A program made the translations under genes and the position numbers. Positions 16,787-25,848 of a stretch of DNA of 64,000 nucleotides are shown here, piece after piece. Location: contig AP024879.1 of the NCBI GenBank assembly GCA_024346935.1, positions 496,001 to 560,000 on the forward strand. The letters are read 5' to 3'. Source of the stretch: Vibrio inusitatus. GTDB taxonomy: Bacteria; Pseudomonadota; Gammaproteobacteria; Enterobacterales; Vibrionaceae. The notes below the pieces were generated by a model, which was given only the letters and a program-made list of their open reading frames with translations, searched no databases and had not been told where the DNA came from. How positions within the stretch are numbered: the first letter of the stretch is position 1; every line of letters begins with the position of its first letter.

Positions 16787-19348
16787 ATGAGCAAGATGAA
16801 GCTAGTTATCATCGGAAACGGCATGGTGGGACACCGTTATATCGAAGATCTTGTTGAGAAAACAGATGTTTCCAACATGGATATTACAGTGTTCTGCGAA
16901 GAGCCACGCATCGCCTACGATCGTGTTCACCTATCCTCTTATTTCTCTCACCATACGGCTGATGAACTTTCTCTTGTTAAAGAAGGTTTTTATGAAAAGC
17001 ATGGCATCAACATTCTGTTGGGCGAGCGTGCTATTAATGTAAACCGTGAAAACCGTATCGTATATTCAAGCACTGGTCGTGAAATTGAATATGACAAGCT
17101 TGTAATGGCGACAGGTTCTTTCCCATTTGTTCCACCAATCAAAGGTAACGAAAGCAAAGATTGTTTTGTTTACCGTACAATTGAGGATCTAAAGTCGATT
17201 GAAGCAACAGCCAAAAATAGCACAGTTGGCGTTGTGATCGGTGGTGGTCTTCTTGGCCTCGAGGCTGCAGGTGCACTGCGCGCACTAGGTGTTGAAACGC
17301 ACGTTGTTGAATTTGCACCAAAGCTAATGGCAGAACAGCTTGATCAAGCGGGTGGTAATCAGCTTCGTCAAAAAATAGAACGTATGGGCGTTAAAGTGCA
17401 TACGAGTAAGAATACACTCGAAATCGCTCCAGAAGGCAAGGAACTGCGTAATGTTATGCGTTTTGCTGATGGCACTGAGCTTGAGACTGACTTCATTGTA
17501 TTTTCGGCAGGCATCCGTCCTCAAGACAAGCTTGCGCGTCAAATGAGCCTTGATATCGCACCTCGTGGTGGTATCGCAATCAACAACCATTGCCAAACTT
17601 CAGACGAAAGTATCTACGCTATCGGCGAGTGTGCTTCATGGAACGAAACCTTCTTCGGTCTAGTCGCTCCTGGCTACAAGATGGCCACAGTCGCTGTTGA
17701 TCACGTTGTAGGTAACGACAGCCAGTTCGAAGGCGCAGACATGAGCGCTAAATTGAAACTACTGGGCGTTAAAGTGGGTTCAATTGGTGATGCGAACGGT
17801 CGTACTCCTGGTTGTAAGAGCTACGTTTATCAAAATGAAGAGCAAGAAGTTTATAAACGTATCATCGTTTCTGAAGACAACAAGAAACTGCTTGGTGCGG
17901 TAATGGTCGGTGATACTTCTGATTATGGCGATCTTCTTCAGCTAATGCTGAACGATATGGACTTGCCAGATCACCCAGATGCATTGATTCTTCCTGCACA
18001 CGCTGGCGCGGAAAAACCAACACTAGGTGCAGATGCTCTGCCTGAAAGCGCGGTTATTTGTTCTTGCTTTGACGTAACGAAGGGCAAGATTGCTCAAGCT
18101 GTCGCAGATGGTCACCACACCATAGGTGATGTAAAAGCGGTAACTGGCGCAGGTACTGGTTGTGGCGGCTGTATCCCACTAGTGACATCAGTGCTTAATG
18201 CTGAGTTGGCCAAAGCGGGTGTGGAAGTGAAAAGTGATATATGTGAGCACTTTGCGTACTCTCGCCAAGAGCTATTTCACCTAATCCGCATTGAAGAGAT
18301 CAAAACCTTTGACGAGCTTGTAGAGAAATACGGCAAGGGCTACGGCTGTGAAGTATGTAAACCACTGGTTGGTTCAATTTTAGCGTCTTGCTGGGGCGAG
18401 CATATCCTTAAACCAGAATTGGTTAAACTGCATGACACCAATGACAACTTCCTTGGGAATATCCAAAAAGATGGTACCTACTCTGTAATCCCTCGTATGC
18501 CGGGCGGTGAAGTAACACCGCAAGCATTAGGTGTTCTTGCGAGTGTTGCAGAAGAATATAACCTGTATACCAAAGTGACAGGCGCTCAACGTATCGGCTT
18601 GTTTGGAGCGCAAAAAGATGATCTTCCTGCAATTTGGGGCAAGCTAATCAGTGCTGGTTATGAAACTGGACAGGCTTATGGTAAAGCGCTTCGCATGGCT
18701 AAGACATGTGTTGGTTCAACTTGGTGTCGTTATGGTGTTCAAGATTCAGTTGGTCTAGGTGTTTTACTTGAGAATCGTTATAAGGGCATTCGCACCCCAC
18801 ACAAAATGAAGTTTGGCGTTTCAGGTTGTACTCGTGAGTGCGCGGAAGCACAAGGTAAAGACTTGGGTATCATTGCAACCGACGCAGGTTGGAACATGTA
18901 TGTATGTGGTAACGGTGGTATGAAACCTCGTCACGCAGATTTACTTGCAACAGACCTAGATCAAGAAACCCTGCTCAAATACATCGACCGCTTTATGATG
19001 TTCTACATTCGCACGGCAGCGCCGCTACAGCGTACGTCTGTATGGATGGATAATATAGAAGGCGGTGTGGACTACTTACGCGAAGTTATCGTTGAAGACA
19101 AACTCAGCATCAACGCTCAACTTGAGGCTGATGTCGAGAAGTTAGTTAAAGAGTTCCGTTGTGAGTGGACTGACACTATCAATGATGAAAAGCAACTGAC
19201 TCGTTTCTCTCACTTTATTAACTCAGACCTTCGTGATGACAACGTTGTGTTTGTAGAAGACGGCCGTCAGCAACATCGCCCTGCAACCTTCACGGAGAAA
19301 CACCCTGAAGCGAAAGGCGATATCTTTCATGCTGCCATTACTGAGTAA
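16787..19348 (+). CDS. nirB: NADH-dependent nitrite reductase, large subunit
   Basis: 853 residues from the ATG at 16787, chosen because an AAGGA site precedes it and the open frame upstream overlaps promoter elements. It reduces nitrite to ammonium in the cytoplasm with NADH, FAD, siroheme and Fe-S clusters. Order: FAD/NADH-binding oxidoreductase (about 1-400, opening KLVIIGNGMVGHRYIEDL, with VVIGGGLLGLEAAGAL), BFD-type [2Fe-2S] segment with four Cys (VICSCFDV ... GTGCGGCIPL, about 420-470), nitrite/sulfite reductase half-domain (about 545-610) and the siroheme/[4Fe-4S] domain with CVGSTWC and GCTREC (about 640-690). It forms an operon with nirD, an FNT channel and cobA, the gene for the siroheme precursor enzyme. 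Confidence 0.96.
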   Translation: MSKMKLVIIGNGMVGHRYIEDLVEKTDVSNMDITVFCEEPRIAYDRVHLSSYFSHHTADELSLVKEGFYEKHGINILLGERAINVNRENRIVYSSTGREIEYDKLVMATGSFPFVPPIKGNESKDCFVYRTIEDLKSIEATAKNSTVGVVIGGGLLGLEAAGALRALGVETHVVEFAPKLMAEQLDQAGGNQLRQKIERMGVKVHTSKNTLEIAPEGKELRNVMRFADGTELETDFIVFSAGIRPQDKLARQMSLDIAPRGGIAINNHCQTSDESIYAIGECASWNETFFGLVAPGYKMATVAVDHVVGNDSQFEGADMSAKLKLLGVKVGSIGDANGRTPGCKSYVYQNEEQEVYKRIIVSEDNKKLLGAVMVGDTSDYGDLLQLMLNDMDLPDHPDALILPAHAGAEKPTLGADALPESAVICSCFDVTKGKIAQAVADGHHTIGDVKAVTGAGTGCGGCIPLVTSVLNAELAKAGVEVKSDICEHFAYSRQELFHLIRIEEIKTFDELVEKYGKGYGCEVCKPLVGSILASCWGEHILKPELVKLHDTNDNFLGNIQKDGTYSVIPRMPGGEVTPQALGVLASVAEEYNLYTKVTGAQRIGLFGAQKDDLPAIWGKLISAGYETGQAYGKALRMAKTCVGSTWCRYGVQDSVGLGVLLENRYKGIRTPHKMKFGVSGCTRECAEAQGKDLGIIATDAGWNMYVCGNGGMKPRHADLLATDLDQETLLKYIDRFMMFYIRTAAPLQRTSVWMDNIEGGVDYLREVIVEDKLSINAQLEADVEKLVKEFRCEWTDTINDEKQLTRFSHFINSDLRDDNVVFVEDGRQQHRPATFTEKHPEAKGDIFHAAITE

Positions 19349-19360
19349 GAGGACGTAATC

Positions 19361-19684
19361 ATGAGTTTTGAAAAAATTTGTAAAATCGACGACATCGTAC
19401 CGGGTACAGGCGTATGTGCGCTGGTTGCAGGTCAGCAGGTTGCACTCTTTAGGCCTTCGGCTGACGAGAAGGTATTCGCTATCTCAAACACAGACCCATT
19501 TGCTCAATCTAACGTGTTGTCACGTGGTTTGATTGTTGAGCACAAAGATGAGTTATGGGTGGCTAGTCCATTGAAGAAACAACGTTTCAATCTAAGCACG
19601 GGTGTTTGTATGGAAGACGAGCGTTTTAACGTTAAATCTTTCAAAGCACGCGTAGTGAAAGGTGCAGTAGAAGTTTCTGCTTAA
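19361..19684 (+). CDS. nirD: Nitrite reductase small subunit
   Basis: 107 residues, the family length (108 in E. coli). It has a Rieske-like fold but lacks the Cys/His cluster ligands, as is usual for NirD: FEKICKIDDIVPGTGVCALV, then the VFAISNTDPFAQSNVLSRG segment. It is the partner of NirB and lies 12 bp after it with the AGAGGA site, so translation is coupled in one operon. Confidence 0.95.
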   Translation: MSFEKICKIDDIVPGTGVCALVAGQQVALFRPSADEKVFAISNTDPFAQSNVLSRGLIVEHKDELWVASPLKKQRFNLSTGVCMEDERFNVKSFKARVVKGAVEVSA

Positions 19685-19752
19685 GAGATTCAATAGCGAA
19701 AAGGTTCCTTGCTTACTTTGTTAAAGAGCAAGGGCAGGGAGCCTTTGACTAT

Positions 19753-19786
19753 TCAATTTTAATTTTAACTTTAACTTTAACTTTTA
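19753..19786. repeat. Low-complexity hexamer tract before the FNT channel gene
   Basis: A run of TTTTAA/CTTTAA-like hexamers ends just before the translation start of the next gene. It leaves no strong ribosome binding site close to the first ATG. Confidence 0.6.
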
Positions 19787-19799
19787 TATGGATAACAAA

Positions 19800-20645
19800 A
19801 TGAATGATCTAAAACCTGCCGAATTTGTGCAAACGATGATAGACGTTGGTGAAGCCAAAGTGAAAACAAGCACGCGAGATCTTCTTCTCCGTGGCACCAT
19901 GGCTGGCATCATCTTGTCAATAGCTGTTGTTGTCGCTATTACTGCTATTGTTCAAACTGGCGTAGGCATTGTAGGGGCACTAGTGTTCCCTGTGGGCTTT
20001 TGCATATTGAGTCTAATGGGGTATGACCTAGTAACAGGTGTATTTGGTCTAGCTCCGCTAGCAAAATTTGAAAACCGTAAAGGCATCACTTGGGGCCGCG
20101 TTATGCGTTGTTGGGGCCTTGTTGGTCTTGGCAACCTAATTGGTTCTTTAATTGTTGCTTTCCTAATTGCAGTTTCGCTGACTGGCAATTTCTCTCTCGA
20201 TCCAAACGCAGTAGCACAGAAGTTCATTGCTGTATCTACAGCTCGTACCGTAGGTTTTGAAAACATGGGTATGGACGGATGGATTACGTGCTTCGTGCGC
20301 GGTATTTTCTGTAACCTTATGGTTTGCTTGGGCGTAATTGGTAACATGACAGCACGTACAGTCGCGGGCAAGATTGCTGCTATGTGGTTACCTATTTTCA
20401 TCTTCTTTGCATTGGTATTCGAGCATACAGTAGTAAACATGTTTCTATTCCCACTAGGTATGATGCTAGGCGCAGATTTTGGTATCGCGACTTGGTTGAA
20501 CTTCAACCTTATCCCTACCATTCTTGGCAACATCGTCGGTGGTTTACTGTTTACTTGTATCCCGCTTTACTTAACTCACGCTAAAACTGCTCCGGCAATC
20601 GATGCTCAAGAGAAAGTAGAAGCTGAGCTAGCAACGCAGCGCTAA
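19800..20645 (+). CDS. Formate/nitrite transporter (FNT) family channel
   Basis: 281 residues from the ATG at 19800; an ATG four codons upstream (19788) is equally in frame and neither has a strong Shine-Dalgarno. Six membrane helices of the FNT pentameric channel are expected: GTMAGIILSIAVVVAITAIV, GLVGLGNLIGSLIVAFLIAVS and ARTVAGKIAAMWLPIFIFFALVFEH with the family's hydrophilic pore residues. NirC/FocA members move nitrite or formate across the inner membrane. Position between nirD and cobA argues for nitrite uptake or export (NirC role). It may be cotranscribed with nirBD, with a 115-bp gap that holds no terminator. Confidence 0.88.
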   Translation: MNDLKPAEFVQTMIDVGEAKVKTSTRDLLLRGTMAGIILSIAVVVAITAIVQTGVGIVGALVFPVGFCILSLMGYDLVTGVFGLAPLAKFENRKGITWGRVMRCWGLVGLGNLIGSLIVAFLIAVSLTGNFSLDPNAVAQKFIAVSTARTVGFENMGMDGWITCFVRGIFCNLMVCLGVIGNMTARTVAGKIAAMWLPIFIFFALVFEHTVVNMFLFPLGMMLGADFGIATWLNFNLIPTILGNIVGGLLFTCIPLYLTHAKTAPAIDAQEKVEAELATQR

Positions 20646-20784
20646 TTCATAACATTGCCTCACTTTAATGTGGGGCAATTGTTTATAACAAGTGGTCAAG
20701 AACCTTGTTGTTGGTCACTTCTTATAAATAATTTTGTCGCTTTAGGACGAAAGTTTAAGGCGCTTTGCATTAGAGAGTTTTTCT

Positions 20785-21543
20785 ATGACATCTAAATCAG
20801 TTTCTTCAAATCAAGGTGGGTTTGTTTCTTTGGTCGGAGCTGGCCCAGGAGATCCAGATCTTTTGACGGTCAAGGCACTGCGTCTGATACAAAAGGCAGA
20901 AGTGATTGTGTATGACCGTTTGGTGTCACCTGAAATCATGGCGTTAGTTAACCCTGATGCAGAGCTTATTTATGTTGGTAAGCGTTTGAACCATCACTGT
21001 GTACCGCAAGATCAGATCAATCAAGTATTGGTGGATAAAGCTCAACAGCATAAGCACGTTGTTCGTCTTAAAGGTGGTGACTCGTTTATTTTTGGTCGTG
21101 GTGGAGAAGAACTAGAGAAACTAGCTTTAGAACAGATTCCATTTGAAGTAGTACCTGGCATTACCGCCGCAGCAGGTTGTACCGCTTATGCTGGTATTCC
21201 TTTGACCCATAGAGATCATGCTCAAAGTGTCCACTTTATTACGGGTCATCTGAAGAAAGAAGGCATGGATATAGATTGGGCTAGCTTGTCAAAGGGTAAT
21301 ACAACCTTAGTGTTCTATATGGGTCTAAAAGAAAGTGGTAATATTCAAGATAAACTCATTACTGCAGGTTTATCGGAAGAGACTTCTATTGCAATCATTG
21401 AGCGAGGTACTACACCTCAACAGCGCGTGTTAACTGGGACGCTTTCTCAGTTGTCTACTATAGCCCAAGAAGCTGAAAGTCCCTCTCTGATTGTCGTTGG
21501 CAGTGTTACGAGCCTACATTCGCAACTTAATTGGTTTGAATAA
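20785..21543 (+). CDS. cobA: Uroporphyrinogen-III C-methyltransferase
   Basis: 252 residues. It transfers two methyl groups from S-adenosylmethionine to uroporphyrinogen III, giving precorrin-2, the precursor of siroheme. The SAM-binding opening [19 protein letters not shown] and [18 protein letters not shown] near residue 93 are family signatures, as is [22 protein letters not shown]. It is the methyltransferase half of CysG without the dehydrogenase/chelatase part. Its place after nirB-nirD-FNT supplies siroheme for NirB, an arrangement seen in other vibrios. Confidence 0.93.
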   Translation: MTSKSVSSNQGGFVSLVGAGPGDPDLLTVKALRLIQKAEVIVYDRLVSPEIMALVNPDAELIYVGKRLNHHCVPQDQINQVLVDKAQQHKHVVRLKGGDSFIFGRGGEELEKLALEQIPFEVVPGITAAAGCTAYAGIPLTHRDHAQSVHFITGHLKKEGMDIDWASLSKGNTTLVFYMGLKESGNIQDKLITAGLSEETSIAIIERGTTPQQRVLTGTLSQLSTIAQEAESPSLIVVGSVTSLHSQLNWFE

Positions 21544-21760
21544 CAATATTTAAAATCACTGTGTAAGATTGAAACTCCTATGAAATGGAGTTTATAAGAG
21601 TTGCACGTTTTAGAATAGTTGTTGTGAGCGGAGTAGTAAATTCGCTTCCAAATGGTGCAAATGATCCAAAGTCGATCTATTGTTATAGCTGAAAGCTGTA
21701 ATGAGAGTTTCAGGATGAAATCTCAAGTAGAGCAGTCACGCTTAGCAAGGAAAGCTAAAT

Positions 21761-22609
21761 ATGAAGAAACGAACTCTGGGAGCGATATCGCTTTCAGGTA
21801 GCCTGGTATATTTCCTGTTTGGGTTAATACTGGTTACAACACTGTCTACCTATCAAGGGTACTCAGCACCACAGACACACTCGTCATTCTTTGCCACCAG
21901 TTGGCAGTGGTTAGCTAGCATTTTATTTTGCTGGGGCTTATTGCTGATCTTCTTTACTAGTGCTCGTAGAACTGTCAGAGCGGTTTGGTCTTTAGTGATC
22001 ATTATTACAGCGCTAGGCGTAGGGCGTTTTATTGGTTCGCATTCCGTCCTCCAAAAGCAATACCAATCGCCTAGTGCTACTATTCCCTTAGTATCTGAGC
22101 AGACTCGGCAAAGCCAAGAGCCCATCACCTTACCGCAACCTACAGATTTAAACCAAAGTTACCAGCAGGCGGTTATGGAATCAGGTTGGTATTCGATTCT
22201 AGATATTTCTCGTTTGCAAAACGATACCGACTTAGTAGAAAGCTACGCTATTATTCAAGATACAAAATCGGCTATTTTGAATCATCTCTTGCAAACGCAA
22301 CAACAAGTTCACGAACTTGAGCAGCAACTTTACGACAATGAAGCTAGTGCAGTAATGGAAGATAGTTATATCGATGCACAGATCCTTCATTCTCAGCAAC
22401 AAAATGAGATGTGGAAAGCCGAGTTGTCTGCGCTACAAGAAGTGAGAAGCATCATAGAAATGCTCGATGCAAATCGAGATGGCTGGACAATTCAAGACGG
22501 TGCGATTGTTTTCTATTCGAATGCGGACAAACAACGTTTTGAAGACATAGTTACTAGAATACAGGTCATTGCGGATCATCAGAGAATGCTGACGGAATCT
22601 GTAAACTAA
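21761..22609 (+). CDS. Membrane protein with coiled-coil domain, unknown function
   Basis: 282 residues, family not recognised. Three hydrophobic segments lie near 10-30, 48-64 and 74-90 (GSLVYFLFGLILVTTL, LASILFCWGLLLIFF, VWSLVIIITALGVGRFIG). A polar linker follows, then a Gln/Glu-rich stretch (about 130-280) with heptad-like LLQTQQQVHELEQQLYDNEA that probably forms a coiled coil. So it is an inner-membrane anchor with a cytoplasmic or periplasmic helical domain. It follows cobA by 217 bp and is closed by a terminator. No role in nitrite metabolism is implied by its sequence. Confidence 0.65.
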   Translation: MKKRTLGAISLSGSLVYFLFGLILVTTLSTYQGYSAPQTHSSFFATSWQWLASILFCWGLLLIFFTSARRTVRAVWSLVIIITALGVGRFIGSHSVLQKQYQSPSATIPLVSEQTRQSQEPITLPQPTDLNQSYQQAVMESGWYSILDISRLQNDTDLVESYAIIQDTKSAILNHLLQTQQQVHELEQQLYDNEASAVMEDSYIDAQILHSQQQNEMWKAELSALQEVRSIIEMLDANRDGWTIQDGAIVFYSNADKQRFEDIVTRIQVIADHQRMLTESVN

Positions 22610-22638
22610 GAAGTTAAAACTAAAGCATGCTTTAAATC

Positions 22639-22665
22639 GCCTCGTCAATTTGACGGGGCGTTTTA
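22639..22665 (+). terminator. Rho-independent terminator
   Basis: CGCCTCGTCA-ATT-TGACGGGGCG, with one G-T wobble, followed by TTTT. It ends the coiled-coil membrane protein gene. Confidence 0.85.
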
Positions 22666-22672
22666 GTATTGA

Positions 22673-22843
22673 ATGAGTTCGAGTAAAGGAGTCATTGCTA
22701 GTAAACGAATAACAATCCACTACGCACATAAAGTAAGCTCAATCGTGTATCTGCTCGCTATTGCTGGTGCTTTACGTATTGTGATTGGCATTGCTTTGAC
22801 TAATGGTATTAGACATTACCACTTAGTCATTCTGGGTAGCTAA
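22673..22843 (+). CDS. Possible 56-residue membrane peptide
   Basis: An ATG-to-TAA frame just after the terminator encodes 56 residues with one hydrophobic segment, SIVYLLAIAGALRIVIGIAL. No ribosome binding site is present upstream and no promoter was seen, so this could be chance or a remnant. It is the only candidate coding content in the 22666-22943 gap. Confidence 0.2.
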   Translation: MSSSKGVIASKRITIHYAHKVSSIVYLLAIAGALRIVIGIALTNGIRHYHLVILGS

Positions 22844-22943
22844 CTGTCGATTCGATTGCTGACTGTAAGCGATAAGTAAAAGAGGATTAGAATTATAGGA
22901 TAGACAGGAGTGCTACCCATTGAAGTAGCACTCAGTCTCAAGG

Positions 22944-23432
22944 TTAATAAGTGATCTTGCTGTTGTCCCTAGTAATTATCCGTTGCATTGGCTCTGTGCC
23001 ATCATAAAACCAAATCTCTGCAAGCAAGCTTGTATATTCTTGTGCATAGGTGATCGTAATTTCGCCCTTTCCGGTGTCAAGGGCACCATTAGCTATACGA
23101 TATGAATAGTCAGGGGTAAGAGTTCCGTCAGTGTTTTGTTGGAATTCGCTGTATACAGAAATATACGCACGCTTGGTGCTCACCGCACTGATATCTACCA
23201 GTACGTCTACTGATTGAGTCGGGTTGTAATCGAAGTCAACTGGAACCGCTAAATCCTGCATAGAGCGAAGAGGGTTTTGAACGCTAGAGGTATCCTCGCT
23301 ACCTTGATTGTCGATATCAGAGGATGGTTCCTCTACTTGTGCTGCTCCTGACGATGAGTCAGAGCCGCCACCGCCACATGCTGTCAGTATCAAAACCGCT
23401 AAAATGGATGTTGTTTTGGTCAATGTATTCAT
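22944..23432 (-). CDS. Putative lipoprotein, second gene of the LruC unit
   Basis: 162 residues. The N-terminus is a type II signal peptide with lipobox LTAC (Cys at residue 19), then a Gly/Ser-rich linker, so the protein should be lipid-anchored. The mature part (about 60-162) has no recognised domain and a beta-rich look, with a Ca-binding-like nothing visible. It lies 24 bp after the LruC-domain gene, has a GAGGA site, and is probably its partner at the cell surface. It is presumably transcribed from the same sigma-54 promoter. Confidence 0.75.
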   Translation of the reverse strand: MNTLTKTTSILAVLILTACGGGGSDSSSGAAQVEEPSSDIDNQGSEDTSSVQNPLRSMQDLAVPVDFDYNPTQSVDVLVDISAVSTKRAYISVYSEFQQNTDGTLTPDYSYRIANGALDTGKGEITITYAQEYTSLLAEIWFYDGTEPMQRIITRDNSKITY

Positions 23433-23456
23433 AGTGAAATCCTCTATTTTCCTAGC

Positions 23457-25604
23457 TTAGTTTGATAGGTCGTAAATTTTCGAACGAATTGAGCGGTTGC
23501 GTTTGTGCCATGTGTTTTTTTGTTTACCACCTGACTCTGCATATTCTGCGAACTCTGGGTAGGCATGCACTAGGTCTGTTCGCTCTAGAGGCCATCTCCA
23601 TTCTTCGGTCATTAATAGAGCCCAGGGTAGATTTTTATCGGTTTTGAAGTAAATTCCTTGGTCTGGATTACTTGCATCCACGCCTACGTTAAACATGGCA
23701 TCACCGTTAAATTTTTCAGTAGGTGCATAATCTGCTAAATGAACTTCCCATTGGCGTCCTGGTTGGAAGGGCAGGCCTTCACCGTGGTAATACCCTGGTG
23801 TCGCGAAGATAAAGGGGTCATAGGGCATAGCAACCAAGCTACTACGGTCACTATCGCTATCTAGAGTAATGTGCAGCTCAAAGCTAAAATTTTCGTCTTC
23901 AGCGCATCCAATTTGAGTTCTGAAGAACGAACAGGTATTGGTTTTATAATCAGTAAGATCGTTTTCAATGATGAAGATAGCTTCACTGCTGTCGAATTCT
24001 AAACCATTATTTTCAAGCAAAACACCGTTGTGATATTGACGAGTCAGTAGGGTATCTACATCTACTTGCTGGATACCTTGTAAGCGCACCGCAAAGCCGT
24101 TGTGGTAGTCAGCCCCAACTGCAGCCAAGCGTCCTTGAACAAGGGATTTCTCGACCTGATTATCACGTAATACCTCTGTGATTCGGTAGTGCATTACTAC
24201 ATCGTTCATATCGTAATCTGCTGTGTAAGGCCAGTTGTCTTCGTAAGCTAGGGTGGCAAAACCGGTTTCACTTGGGAAATGTCTGATTGTGATTCCGGCG
24301 GTTGAGACATTGATTGGATGGTCTTCGACTTCGCCAGAGGTTGCGCCACCAAAGTAATCTAGCCCTTGCTGTTGGCTAAATCGAAAGCGTGTCCATGTAC
24401 GCCCATCTACGGCGTTGTAATCAACGGTAAAGGGCAGGGCATTCAAGCCCGAAGAGAGTTGAACATCTGAAAAGACTTTCTCTCCTTCGTCATCAAAGTC
24501 CCCGTCTTGGTTCCAGTCAAACCAAGCAGACAGGTAGCCTTGTGTAGAGGCATTAACACTGACAATTGAGTCTAACCCCGGCTCAATTGCGGTAACAAAG
24601 CCAACGCCCGATTCATCTGCAACGCCGGTTGTGTCATCACTCAATGGTGTAATGAGCCCATCTTGTTCGCCATCGGGCGCTTGATTGCCTAAATAAGTGA
24701 TACCATCAAGTTGATGTCGAGGACCGTTATTCATTAACGTAGTTAAGTAACTGTCTGGAGCGTCGCCAAAATCAATCATCGAGTCTTCATCGATCAATGG
24801 GGCATTAGCACAGCGTGCACCGTCATTTTGAGAAGAAGCTGGTCCATCAGCAAATTTAACCGCTGGCACATCACCTTCAGCAATTTTCGCAGGATCAGAG
24901 AGATCTACACGATAAATATTGCCGTCATTATTGCGAGATACGTAGTAATTGCCATTTACATCGAAGTAGCCTGCGCCGAAGGTCCCTGTTACGCCCGTAT
25001 CACCAATTGCAGTAGCCGCACCATTTGATGTATCAAAGCGGTAAAGAATGCCACTGCTGTTATCGATACCATAAAGCGATTCGTCACCAGGATGAAAAGC
25101 AAAATCGGTCAATTGGATGCTTGCAGTGTTACTGATTTGCTCTACCACTAAATAAGTGCTTGGATCGTCGTTAAGTGCAGCAAGGTCGATTTTAAATAAT
25201 CCTTTGCCTTTTCGGTATAGAAAATAAACGTTATTGAACACATCACCTACATAAAAGGTGTGGTCGGTAGGTAGGCCTACGGTATTGAGTACTTCCGCTT
25301 GAAAGTTATCACCCAAGCGTACAATTTGCTTGTTGCCAGTGTCGTAGCCATAGATATATCGGCTCTCGAAATCAAAGCCAACGGCATTGATGTTGGTATT
25401 AAGCCCAGTGTCTCCTTGCAGTAACGCCGTCTGACCGGTGACTAAGTTCACTCCGTAAACCTGAACCGGGTTGGCTTGAAACAAGTAGGCTTTACTTGGG
25501 CAGGTCTCAAATGCAGCTGCTTTGGTTTCAGGAGCGATAAAGCTCGCTCCTGTTGCAACTAAAATGCCCCAAAGACTTTTGTTGAATCCTTTGCGGTTTG
25601 ACAT
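23457..25604 (-). CDS. Secreted LruC-domain protein with beta-propeller-like N-terminus
   Basis: 715 residues with a signal peptide (to about residue 31). Order: propeller-like region of DUF6923 type (about 35-265; repeated F-D-x-N/G-x-L-Y-x-I blocks), a GEVEDY-type domain (about 275-432; DFGDAPDSYLT at its start, SGEVEDHPINV at its end, DWNQDGDFDDEGE with a calcium-like acidic loop) and a C-terminal LruC domain (about 435-700; DYDMNDVVMHYRI). LruC proteins are secreted or surface proteins found in polysaccharide-producing bacteria; the function is not settled. It follows sypR on the same strand behind a terminator, but has its own sigma-54 promoter and SypG-like enhancer, so it is a candidate biofilm matrix protein. 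Confidence 0.85.
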   Translation of the reverse strand: MSNRKGFNKSLWGILVATGASFIAPETKAAAFETCPSKAYLFQANPVQVYGVNLVTGQTALLQGDTGLNTNINAVGFDFESRYIYGYDTGNKQIVRLGDNFQAEVLNTVGLPTDHTFYVGDVFNNVYFLYRKGKGLFKIDLAALNDDPSTYLVVEQISNTASIQLTDFAFHPGDESLYGIDNSSGILYRFDTSNGAATAIGDTGVTGTFGAGYFDVNGNYYVSRNNDGNIYRVDLSDPAKIAEGDVPAVKFADGPASSQNDGARCANAPLIDEDSMIDFGDAPDSYLTTLMNNGPRHQLDGITYLGNQAPDGEQDGLITPLSDDTTGVADESGVGFVTAIEPGLDSIVSVNASTQGYLSAWFDWNQDGDFDDEGEKVFSDVQLSSGLNALPFTVDYNAVDGRTWTRFRFSQQQGLDYFGGATSGEVEDHPINVSTAGITIRHFPSETGFATLAYEDNWPYTADYDMNDVVMHYRITEVLRDNQVEKSLVQGRLAAVGADYHNGFAVRLQGIQQVDVDTLLTRQYHNGVLLENNGLEFDSSEAIFIIENDLTDYKTNTCSFFRTQIGCAEDENFSFELHITLDSDSDRSSLVAMPYDPFIFATPGYYHGEGLPFQPGRQWEVHLADYAPTEKFNGDAMFNVGVDASNPDQGIYFKTDKNLPWALLMTEEWRWPLERTDLVHAYPEFAEYAESGGKQKNTWHKRNRSIRSKIYDLSN

Positions 25605-25674
25605 GTTGATTTCCCTATACGTTATGGCCGCAGTAGTAGTGAGTTACTGGCTAGTGTTATTCGTACTAAAGGTA

Positions 25675-25692
25675 TTCCAAGATACGTGCCAA
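25675..25692 (-). promoter_or_regulatory. Sigma-54 type promoter of the LruC gene
   Basis: Read on the minus strand: TTGGCACGTATCTTGGA. The -24 element TTGGCACG is perfect and the -12 element is TTGG instead of TTGC. It lies about 70 bp before the LruC start codon and 49 bp from the TTCTCA palindrome upstream. Confidence 0.7.
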
Positions 25693-25741
25693 CTTTAAAG
25701 GGGAAATAAGAGAGGAAATTTAGATATTGTTGCTTTTTTGA

Positions 25742-25756
25742 TTCTCATTTTGAGAA
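25742..25756. promoter_or_regulatory. SypG-type enhancer palindrome before the LruC gene
   Basis: TTCTCATTTTGAGAA, a perfect TTCTCA-N3-TGAGAA palindrome. It fits the TTCTCA-N3-TG pattern reported for SypG sites in V. fischeri. Spacing to the promoter matches three other copies in this window. Confidence 0.7.
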
Positions 25757-25782
25757 AAGACAACAATTCTTCATTCTAAAAA

Positions 25783-25807
25783 CAAAAAAGCCCAACTAGG
25801 TTGGGCA
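25783..25807 (-). terminator. Terminator after sypR
   Basis: GCCCAAC-TAG-GTTGGGC followed on the minus strand by six T. It closes the sypPQR unit. Confidence 0.9.
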
Positions 25808-25848
25808 AATGGAGATTCTTACTATCTAAAAGGAGAAGTGGTTGGAAG

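Noticed and set aside
19952..20533. 193-residue minus-strand frame in the FNT channel gene
   Set aside because: Antisense of a membrane protein gene; Pro- and Arg-rich, no signal or domain, and fully inside the real gene.
22673..22843. 56-codon plus-strand frame as a confident gene
   Set aside because: No ribosome binding site and no promoter; kept only as a low-confidence entry.
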